From the NCBI RefSeq assembly GCF_000376105.1, contig NZ_AQWM01000010.1, forward strand, positions 55,833 through 119,832: a stretch of 64,000 nucleotides of DNA, in the 5' to 3' direction. Each line of letters starts with the position of its first letter. Position 1 is the stretch's first letter. Shown piece by piece: positions 35,531-43,013 of this stretch. The notes below the pieces were generated by a model that made no database searches, had not been told where the DNA came from, and worked only from the letters and a program-made list of their open reading frames with translations. The stretch comes from Asticcacaulis benevestitus DSM 16100 = ATCC BAA-896. Its GTDB lineage: Bacteria; Pseudomonadota; Alphaproteobacteria; Caulobacterales; Caulobacteraceae. Made by a program: the position numbers and the translations under genes.

Positions 35531-36250
35531 ATGCCCTCCTTCCTGCTTCCCCTCTCTCGCTACGCCGATTTCAACGGCCGCTCCCGCCGCGCAGAATACT
35601 GGCAATTCTGGGCTTTTCAGGTTGTCGTCGGAGTCGTTCTCGGCATTGTCGGCGGCGGGAGCAAGAACCCTCTCGCTTTGATCAGCGCCCTGTTCTCGCT
35701 GGCCATGATCATTCCCAATCTAGCCGTGGCGATCCGCCGCTTGCACGACACCAACCGCACCGGCTGGTGGGTGCTTTTCCCGTCGGCCATCGCCTGCCTC
35801 ATGACCATCGTCTTCTTCATGGTTGTCGGCTCCAATATGAGCGAAAGCCTGCAAGATCTGGACAAGGGCTCAGCACCAAGCTTTGCCGATTTCGGTAAGG
35901 TTCTGGCGCCTATGCTGGCGCTGGTTATCGTGCCGACAATTCTGGCCGCCACCGTCACCTTCGTTTTCCATGTCCTGCCAGGCACCGAAGGCCCTAACCG
36001 CTTCGGTGATGATCCCAAGGGCGACGGCATACATATCGCCCGCGTGTTCGATGCGCCGATTCACGAACCCGAAGTGGACGCCCCCCCTTATAGGCCTGTC
36101 TTCGATTTTGGCCCTGCCAACACAACCCAGTACCGCGAAGAACCCGCCACTTCACAGCCCGTTCGTGAAACGCCACCAGCGCCACGACCTGTCAGACCCC
36201 CGTCATTTGGCGCACCGGCGCGTCCCGCCTTCGGCAAGCGTGGTTTATAG
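35531..36250 (+). CDS. DUF805 inner-membrane protein with proline-rich tail, paralogue 3
   Basis: The 239-residue protein has the DUF805 core (LPLSRYADFNGRSRRAEYWQFWAFQ; IRRLHDTNRTGWW; GTEGPNRFGDDPKG) in residues 1-165 and then a tail of about 70 residues rich in Pro, Arg and Thr (APIHEPEVDAPPYRP, PPAPRPVRPPSFGAPARPAFG). The tail should be cytoplasmic or periplasmic and disordered, and could bind a partner. AGGA lies upstream of ATG 35531. It is the most divergent of the three. Confidence 0.88.
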   Translation: MPSFLLPLSRYADFNGRSRRAEYWQFWAFQVVVGVVLGIVGGGSKNPLALISALFSLAMIIPNLAVAIRRLHDTNRTGWWVLFPSAIACLMTIVFFMVVGSNMSESLQDLDKGSAPSFADFGKVLAPMLALVIVPTILAATVTFVFHVLPGTEGPNRFGDDPKGDGIHIARVFDAPIHEPEVDAPPYRPVFDFGPANTTQYREEPATSQPVRETPPAPRPVRPPSFGAPARPAFGKRGL

Positions 36251-36288
36251 GCAAGACAAGCCGGTCAAATCGCGATAAAGCGCGAGGC

Positions 36289-36894
36289 ATGGCCGATTTT
36301 AGTTTTGAATCTTCTCTGACGGGGCGCATCTGCGGCGTCGATGAAGCCGGACGTGGTCCGTGCGCCGGCCCCCTGTGCGTGGCCGCCGTCATTCTCGATC
36401 CTGCGCGTCTGCCAGAAGGCATCGACGATTCCAAGACCCTGACCGAAAAGCGCCGCTTTGAACTGGAACCGCTGATCAAGGAGGCCGCTATCGCCTGGTC
36501 GGTCATCACCATGACCGTCGAGGAAATCGATTGCCTGAACATTCTGGCCGCCACTATGGAAGGCATGAAGCGCGCCGTCGAGACGCTCGATCCGTGCGCC
36601 GATCACGCCCTGATCGATGGCAACGGCTGCCCGAAGATCGCCCTGCCCTCAACCGCCATCGTCAAGGGGGATTCGCTGTCGCTTTCCATTGCCGCGGCCT
36701 CAATCCTGGCCAAGACAGCGCGCGACCGCATCATGATCGAGATGGACATCGTCTATCCGCATTACGGCTTCAAAAAGCACAAAGGCTATCAGGCCGAGAC
36801 GCATCTGGAGGCCTTGCGCCGCCACGGCCCCTCACCTATCCACCGCACAAGCTGGTCCACAATACGTGAACTAAGCCGGGACGCGACGGTTTAA
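36289..36894 (+). CDS. rnhB: Ribonuclease HII
   Basis: RNase HII nicks RNA-DNA hybrids and removes single ribonucleotides from DNA. The 201-residue protein has the catalytic Asp-Glu pair in CGVDEAGRGPCAGPLCVAA, DDSKTLTEKRR, the third Asp in ALIDGN, and the fourth in AKTARDRIM. GFKKHKGYQAETHLEALRRHGPSPIHR closes the domain. GAGG precedes the ATG. Window also encodes RNase HI (62320). Confidence 0.95.
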   Translation: MADFSFESSLTGRICGVDEAGRGPCAGPLCVAAVILDPARLPEGIDDSKTLTEKRRFELEPLIKEAAIAWSVITMTVEEIDCLNILAATMEGMKRAVETLDPCADHALIDGNGCPKIALPSTAIVKGDSLSLSIAAASILAKTARDRIMIEMDIVYPHYGFKKHKGYQAETHLEALRRHGPSPIHRTSWSTIRELSRDATV

Positions 36895-36914
36895 ACAGAA
36901 GCCCGCGCGCTCAC

Positions 36915-36945
36915 GTCCCCTCCCAGACAATCAGGGAGGTATAGG
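36915..36945. repeat. Short CCCCTCCC / GGGAGGTATAGG repeat remnant
   Basis: GTCCCCTCCCAG, a short loop and CAGGGAGGTATAGG match the right-hand end of the CCCCCTCCCC repeat family. Only the terminal hairpin is present, downstream of rnhB. Confidence 0.45.
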
Positions 36946-36954
36946 AACAAAACG

Positions 36955-38254
<1,300 letters not shown>

Positions 38255-38287
38255 GCAGGGTCACGGCCCCTGCACCCATATGTTTGA

Positions 38288-38317
38288 AAGCGCGGACGGC
38301 AACGTCCGCGCTTTTCT
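38288..38317 (+). terminator. Rho-independent terminator of ccrM
   Basis: AAGCGCGGACG and CGTCCGCGCTT pair around a short loop; TTTCTT follows. It begins about 34 bp after the ccrM stop codon. Confidence 0.88.
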
Positions 38318-38330
38318 TATGGCTTATCAG

Positions 38331-38699
38331 TTAGGGTTTGCGCCAGGCTTCAACACTGACTGAGATATTACGCGCAATAAAATGGCCGCCAACGCCGAAC
38401 GTGCTGTCCAGTTCCATGCGATAGCCTTCCGGAACCTCGGTGATAACCAAACCCATGAGCACATTCTGGTGATTCCACTCCTCCAGTAATTGCTCGACAA
38501 TATCCGTCAGCGTAAAGGTCACAAGTGCGTGGCGTTCAAGGCGAAAACATCCTTTTTCATCGACCTCTGATGTCATATGCCACGCATGCAAACTTATCCT
38601 TGAGGGCTCAGGACGCCGACGTAAATCTATGCTGACAACTTCGGCATCATGAAATCCGGATCTATAGCCGAACCATTCGATAACGGGTGTCCAATCCAT
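38331..38699 (-). CDS. Uncharacterised 122-residue protein, distantly Imm50-like
   Basis: The protein opens MDWTPVIEWFGYRSGFHDAEVVSIDLRRRPEPSRISLHAW and continues with alternating beta strands (ALVTFTLTDIVEQLL, NVLMGLVITEVPEGYRMELDSTFGVGGHFIA). The F-H-D-A-E-V opening is seen in a group of small cytoplasmic proteins, some classed as immunity-50-like. No toxin gene is beside it, so an immunity role is not supported. It has no signal peptide. It lies 10 bp downstream of mutY on the same strand and may be cotranscribed with it. Confidence 0.6.
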   Translation of the reverse strand: MDWTPVIEWFGYRSGFHDAEVVSIDLRRRPEPSRISLHAWHMTSEVDEKGCFRLERHALVTFTLTDIVEQLLEEWNHQNVLMGLVITEVPEGYRMELDSTFGVGGHFIARNISVSVEAWRKP

Positions 38700-38709
38700 A
38701 CTGCGTCCT

Positions 38710-39903
38710 TCAAACGTTTGAGCGAAATAAATCGGGAGTCACGGTCTGGTCTTTCAACTTCAAGGCCTTGGCGAAAACCGTCGGCAGGGCTTTTTCGCTC
38801 AGCGGTAAAATCTGCCAGGCATTGTTAGCACGCAACATCGAGGCCGTCTCTTCATCCGACAGACGCCGCACCCAGACCTCTTGGGTCAGGGCAAAGTGCG
38901 TGAAAACATGTTCGTAACTGCCAGCGACAACCCACTGATCCTCCCCTGCTTGCGGGGGAGGTGTCGGCGCATCGTCGCCGACGGAGGGGGCGTCCTTAGT
39001 AATGGAGTTGCCCCCTCCGTCACGGAAACGCGCAAGCGCATTCCGTGCCACCTCCCCCGATACATCAGGGGAGGATGAAGGCACCCACTCCGTATGCGGC
39101 AAACCCAGCATCCCTCCGAGCAAACCCTTGTCAGCGCGGCGCTCGACCACCACGCCCTCGCCTGTCAGCATAACGAACACCACGCCATAGCGGCGCGGCT
39201 TGGGCAGCTTGGCGAGTTTGACCGGAAAGCGTTCCGGCGCGCCGCGCTCAAGCGCCAGACACGCCACTGCCAGAGGGCACTGATCGCAGACGGGCGATTT
39301 CGGCCGGCAGATCAGAGTCGCCATATCCATCAGGGCCTGCGGCCAGTCACCGGCGCGCTCAGGCAAAACCCACTGTGCTGCCGCCAGCCGGATATCGCTC
39401 TTCGCCGCCGGCAGAGGCGTGTCAATCGCATAGAGCCGCGTCATGATCCGTTCGATATTGCCATCGACCACATTGGCCGGCAGGTCAAAGGCGATCGCCG
39501 CCACCGCAGCCGCCGTATAGGGTCCAAAGCCCGGCAGCTTAAGCAGGTCCGCCTCGTTCGCCGGGAATATCCCGTCGTAATCTCGCACGACCACCCGCGC
39601 ACATTCCAGCAGGCGACGCGCCCGCGCATAGTAGCCAAGTCCCGCCCACTCGGCCATGACCCGGCCATCCTCGGCGGCGGCCAGATCGCGCACCGTCGGC
39701 CAAAGGGTCAGGAACTTCTCATAATAGGGCGCAGCGTGCGGCACGGTCGTTTGCTGGAGCATGACCTCGGATAGCCAGACGCGATAAGCGTCACGCGCCC
39801 CCTGCCGCCAGGCCAGGGCGCGGCCATGGGCATCGTACCAATCGAGCAAGCCGCGCCGTAACCGCGAGACAAGCGCTTCATCCTTCAGTATAATCGCCGT
39901 CAT
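38710..39903 (-). CDS. mutY: Adenine DNA glycosylase MutY with in-frame repeat insertion
   Basis: MutY removes adenine mispaired with 8-oxoguanine. From ATG 39903 the protein has 397 residues. The glycosylase domain is complete: WLSEVMLQQTTVPHAAPYYEKFL (catalytic Glu), the helix-hairpin-helix with LPGFGPYTAAAVAAIAFD and the catalytic Asp in VVDGNIERI, and the 4Fe-4S motif Cys-x6-Cys-x2-Cys-x5-Cys. The C-terminal MutT-like domain (GLLGGMLGLPHTEW ... YEHVFTHFAL) is interrupted at about residues 277-321 by 45 residues encoded by a 135-bp palindromic repeat. The site is the variable loop between WGLP-type and HVFTHF motifs, so activity may persist. The start overlaps the start of the divergent DciA-like gene by 2 bp. 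Confidence 0.93.
   Translation of the reverse strand: MTAIILKDEALVSRLRRGLLDWYDAHGRALAWRQGARDAYRVWLSEVMLQQTTVPHAAPYYEKFLTLWPTVRDLAAAEDGRVMAEWAGLGYYARARRLLECARVVVRDYDGIFPANEADLLKLPGFGPYTAAAVAAIAFDLPANVVDGNIERIMTRLYAIDTPLPAAKSDIRLAAAQWVLPERAGDWPQALMDMATLICRPKSPVCDQCPLAVACLALERGAPERFPVKLAKLPKPRRYGVVFVMLTGEGVVVERRADKGLLGGMLGLPHTEWVPSSSPDVSGEVARNALARFRDGGGNSITKDAPSVGDDAPTPPPQAGEDQWVVAGSYEHVFTHFALTQEVWVRRLSDEETASMLRANNAWQILPLSEKALPTVFAKALKLKDQTVTPDLFRSNV
38940..39074. repeat. 135-bp palindromic repeat inside mutY
   Basis: Outer arms are CCTCCCC...GGGGGAGGTG and its reverse complement at the other end; inner arms are ACGGAGGGGGC and GCCCCCTCCGT. The element is 135 bp, a multiple of three, has no stop codon in the mutY frame, and would be translated as about 45 residues rich in Gly, Asp and Pro (SSPDVSGEVARNALARF..., ...TPPPQAGED). 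CT-rich arms resemble the intergenic units at 17510 and 54757. It looks like a protein-coding palindromic element, comparable in concept to those of Rickettsia. Confidence 0.8.
39866..39894 (+). promoter_or_regulatory. Candidate leaderless promoter of the DciA-like gene
   Basis: GAGACA (four of six to the -35 consensus), a 17-bp spacer and a perfect TATAAT at 39889-39894. Transcription would start at about 39901-39902, on the ATG of the DciA-like gene, giving a leaderless mRNA. The promoter lies inside the mutY coding start. Confidence 0.55.
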
Positions 39904-40486
39904 GAAACGCCCGTTACCATCCCTTGAAGACTCGCTTCGCATCCTGCGCACGACTCACACCAAGCGTATGCCCAAGGCACCGCCGCCGGTAAAGAAGCAG
40001 GTTCAGCCCCTGCTGAAAAGCCTGCAAACGCGCTTTGAACAGATGGATGATGGCACCGGCAAGCTGAAAAACCGCTGGACCGAGATTGTCGGCGAGTCTT
40101 TAAGCAAGCTGTGCGAGCCGGTGCGCATCATCAAGGGCCGCGCCGCCTCCAACAAACTCGGTGCCGGCCCGGCCACCGGTGGCGCCCTGGAACTGCGCGT
40201 CGCCAATTCCACCCACGCCACCTTGATCCTGCATCACGCCCCCACCCTGATTGACCGTATCAATCTGTTCCTAGGCAGCAAGACGGTCGAGCGACTGCGC
40301 ATTATTCAGGGGCCGCTGGCCGTCCATAGCAAGGCCCCGCCGATCGCCCGCCCAAAACCGCTCAGCGCTCAGGAAGAACTGGGGCTTCAGCAGTCGCTCA
40401 GCGATGTCGAGGATGAAAAGGTGCGCAAGTCCTTGCTGCTGCTGGGCCGATCGATCCTGAAACGTCACAATATGAAGACGCCGTAA
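39902..40486 (+). CDS. dciA: DciA / DUF721 family protein
   Basis: The 194-residue protein contains the DUF721 domain (about residues 30-130): LLKSLQTRFEQMDDGTGKLKNRWTEIVGESLSKLCEPVRIIKG, then LELRVANSTHATLILHHAPTLIDRINLFLG, a KH-like fold. DciA proteins interact with the replicative helicase DnaB and help load it in bacteria lacking DnaC. The basic, proline-containing N-terminus (MKRPLPSLEDSLRILRTTHTKRMPKAPPPVKK) is typical of alphaproteobacterial members. There is no ribosome site, and its start overlaps that of divergent mutY. The mutY-DUF721-DsbA-smc order is the one expected for the Caulobacter group. Confidence 0.85.
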   Translation: MKRPLPSLEDSLRILRTTHTKRMPKAPPPVKKQVQPLLKSLQTRFEQMDDGTGKLKNRWTEIVGESLSKLCEPVRIIKGRAASNKLGAGPATGGALELRVANSTHATLILHHAPTLIDRINLFLGSKTVERLRIIQGPLAVHSKAPPIARPKPLSAQEELGLQQSLSDVEDEKVRKSLLLLGRSILKRHNMKTP

Positions 40487-40613
40487 GGCCATAAAACGTC
40501 TATAATTGGCAAAAAATGCGATGCCATATTTACAGCGCAATCGAACGCTTTAAAAAGACGACACATGCGACTCCTTACAGGAGCGCCTTTGCCATTATAA
40601 GTCGGGGTTCATT

Positions 40614-41264
40614 ATGCATATTCTTTCCGGTAAGACCCGTCGCGGCCTTCTGACCGCCTCGGCTGTAGGCCTGGCCCTGGTCGCCAGCGGCTGCAGCAAG
40701 GGCGGCTCGAAGACCGAGGTTGCGCCCGATGAAATGTCGATGGGTTCGGCCACCGCGCCGATCACCCTTATCGAATACGCCTCCGTCGCCTGCCCGATCT
40801 GCGCGCACGTCAATGAAACGGTCATGCCGGAATTGCGCACCAAATATATCGACACCGGCAAGGTGCGTTATGTCTATCGCCCGATGATGACCGGCGCCCC
40901 CACCGTGGCCGCCGCTGGCCACCTGCTGGCCGAATGCGCCGGCAAGGACAAGTATTTCAAGGTTATCGACGCCGTCATGGCCGGCCAGAAGCAGATGTAC
41001 GTCACCGGCGAGAACGATCAGAACGCGCGCCCGGTCCTGCTCGGCATCGCGCAATCGCTCGGCATGTCGGAAGCCGACTTCAACAAGTGCATTACCGATC
41101 AGGCGGCCTTGAAGCGTCTGAGCGACCTCAATGAAAAATACATGTCCAAGGACGGCATCAACGCGACGCCGACCTTTATCGTCAACGGCAAGGAAATGAA
41201 GCTGAAGAACGGCGACATCAGCGACTTCGACGCCGCTTTCAAGCCCCTGCTGGCCGGCAAGTAA
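40614..41264 (+). CDS. DsbA-like thioredoxin-fold lipoprotein, paralogue 1
   Basis: The 216-residue protein has a lipoprotein signal (LVASGC, Cys about 27) and a DsbA-family domain. The active site is CPIC in YASVACPICAHVNE, and the cis-Pro loop is ATPTFIVNGKEM. The helical insert between them has AAGHLLAECAGKDKYFKVIDAVM. It probably oxidises or isomerises periplasmic thiols while anchored to a membrane. Two close paralogues follow in the same direction with gaps of 30 and 2 bp, so they form an operon that leads towards smc. Confidence 0.92.
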   Translation: MHILSGKTRRGLLTASAVGLALVASGCSKGGSKTEVAPDEMSMGSATAPITLIEYASVACPICAHVNETVMPELRTKYIDTGKVRYVYRPMMTGAPTVAAAGHLLAECAGKDKYFKVIDAVMAGQKQMYVTGENDQNARPVLLGIAQSLGMSEADFNKCITDQAALKRLSDLNEKYMSKDGINATPTFIVNGKEMKLKNGDISDFDAAFKPLLAGK

Positions 41265-41294
41265 GCCGTAATTTTCCCCTTACAGAGATATAAT

Positions 41295-41936
41295 ATGCAA
41301 ACCCTGCTTCATAAAGTGCTTAAGGCTACCGGCGTCGCCGCCCTGATGGGCGCCGGCCTGCTGCTGGCAAGCTGCGGTGACAAGATCGCGCCGGTCGGCG
41401 AAGGCGATATGAGCTTAGGTCCGGACAACGCCAAGGTCACCCTGATCGAATACGCTTCGGTGACCTGTGCCCACTGCGCTGAGTTCAACAAGGACGTTAT
41501 GCCCGAACTGATGGCCAAGTACATCACGCCCGGCAAGATCCGTTACGTTTACCGCGAATTCCTGACCGAGCCGCGCGATGTTTCGGCCGCCGGCATCCTG
41601 CTGGCGCGCTGCTCCGGCAAGGCCAACTACTTCAAGGTCAATGACGCCCTCATGAAGGCGCAAGGTGAAATGTTCGGCGACGGCACCACCACCAACGCCC
41701 TGCCGGTCATGCTGCGTATCGCCAAGTCGGTCGGCATTGATGAGAAGAACTTCAACAAGTGCATCACAGATCCGCAAGGCCTGCTGCGCATCCAGGACAA
41801 TGTCGACAAGTACGGGAAAGAAAACGACGTCACCGGTACGCCAACCTTCTTCATCAACGGCAAGAAGTTCGAACGCAAGACCGGCACGATCGCCGATTTC
41901 GACGAGGCCTTCGCGCCGCTGCTGGCAGGGAAGTAA
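41295..41936 (+). CDS. DsbA-like thioredoxin-fold lipoprotein, paralogue 2
   Basis: The 213-residue protein has a lipobox LLASC (Cys about 27), the active site CAHC in YASVTCAHCAEFNKD, and the cis-Pro loop GTPTFFINGKKFER. It keeps the full helical insert. The CxxC dipeptide (Ala-His) differs from paralogues 1 (Pro-Ile) and 3 (Pro-Ala), which predicts a different redox potential. It is placed 30 bp after paralogue 1. Confidence 0.92.
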   Translation: MQTLLHKVLKATGVAALMGAGLLLASCGDKIAPVGEGDMSLGPDNAKVTLIEYASVTCAHCAEFNKDVMPELMAKYITPGKIRYVYREFLTEPRDVSAAGILLARCSGKANYFKVNDALMKAQGEMFGDGTTTNALPVMLRIAKSVGIDEKNFNKCITDPQGLLRIQDNVDKYGKENDVTGTPTFFINGKKFERKTGTIADFDEAFAPLLAGK

Positions 41937-41938
41937 GC

Positions 41939-42559
41939 ATGAAAAAGCTGGGGATCGCGGTTATGGTTTTGGCTTTTGCGGCTGGCAGCGTCATGGCTGC
42001 AGCGCCCGTCGCAGCGCCCGCTCTGGCCACCGTGACGCCGGCCGATCACGTCCTCGGTAACCCCAAGGCGCGCGTCACCATCATTGAATATGGCTCCGTG
42101 GCCTGCCCGGCCTGCGCGCAGTTCAATGAAGCGGTCATGCCGCAGCTCAAGGCGAAGTACATCGATACGGGCAAGGTGCGCTATGTCTTCCGTCCCATGC
42201 TGACCGGCGTCGGCACCATCGCCGTGGCCGGCACCCGTCTGGCCGAATGCGCCGGCAAGGACAAGTATTTCGCCGTCATCGACGCCATGATGCGCGGGCA
42301 GAAGGAATATTACGCCTGGGGTGAGAGCAATATCATCGCTCGCCCGGTTCTGGCGAAAATCGCTCAATCCTTCGGTTTCGATGAGGCGGCTTTCAATGCC
42401 TGCGCCGGTGACGCCAATGGCCTGCGCCAGTTGCAAAGCCAGCATGCAGCGGCCCTAGATGCCGGCGTCCGCAGTACGCCAACCGTCTATGTCAACGGCA
42501 AGATGCTTGAGCGCCACGAACTGGCCGATATCGAAGCTGCCATCGCCGCCGCGAAGTAA
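41939..42559 (+). CDS. DsbA-like thioredoxin-fold periplasmic protein, paralogue 3
   Basis: The 206-residue protein has a normal Sec signal peptide (AAGSVMAAAP) and no lipobox, so unlike its two neighbours it should be soluble in the periplasm. The active site is CPAC in YGSVACPACAQFNE; the cis-Pro loop is STPTVYVNGKML. It starts 2 bp after paralogue 2 stops. The frame is open upstream inside paralogue 2, but ATG 41939 gives the correct signal peptide. Confidence 0.92.
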   Translation: MKKLGIAVMVLAFAAGSVMAAAPVAAPALATVTPADHVLGNPKARVTIIEYGSVACPACAQFNEAVMPQLKAKYIDTGKVRYVFRPMLTGVGTIAVAGTRLAECAGKDKYFAVIDAMMRGQKEYYAWGESNIIARPVLAKIAQSFGFDEAAFNACAGDANGLRQLQSQHAAALDAGVRSTPTVYVNGKMLERHELADIEAAIAAAK

Positions 42560-42627
42560 AGAATAGTGACGCTATTAATTTGGAATAATAATTTGTAATT
42601 CATTCCAATATAACAACGGGTGCCAAG

Positions 42628-42879
42628 GTGAATAAATATCAGATTGCCGTTATTTTTCGTCCTTTCGCAATCGCTTTTATTCCGCTCACATTACTTCTAT
42701 TCATCATCAAACAAGATGTGATGCTTTATTGCTATTTTTTGTTAATTGGTTTTTTCGCGCTATATCTCAGATGCCCTATCTGTCGTAACGGTATATATGT
42801 GGACAAAAAGCATCCGTATCGCACGTTGCTCGCTAAGCCTTATAAAAAATGTACGAGTTGCGGCCATTCGTTCGAGTAA
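42628..42879 (+). CDS. Small AT-rich membrane protein with two CxxC motifs
   Basis: The 83-residue protein has two predicted membrane helices (about 8-25 and 31-47) and then a short cytoplasmic tail with CPIC and CTSCGHSFE, a zinc-ribbon-like pair. The start is GTG 42628 without a ribosome site. Base composition is clearly AT-richer than the flanks and codon use differs (many TTT, ATT, TTA), so it may be recently acquired. A TTGGAAT/ATTCCAA dyad lies upstream (42580-42608). Function unknown. Confidence 0.6.
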   Translation: MNKYQIAVIFRPFAIAFIPLTLLLFIIKQDVMLYCYFLLIGFFALYLRCPICRNGIYVDKKHPYRTLLAKPYKKCTSCGHSFE

Positions 42880-43013
42880 CGTTTGCCGCTTTCAGACATA
42901 AAGCTTCCACAGGAATTAACCCTGTCCCGTCCCAAAGTATCTTGACGCCCGCCTTCAGGCTATGAAGGTGGAAGAATCGTTCATGCGCGCCAAAAAGGCG
43001 AATTGGGTCACCC

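Noticed and set aside
38331..38699. The protein beside mutY considered as half of a toxin-immunity pair.
   Set aside because: No toxin, polymorphic-toxin repeat or secretion gene is next to it; similarity to Imm50 is only at the opening motif.
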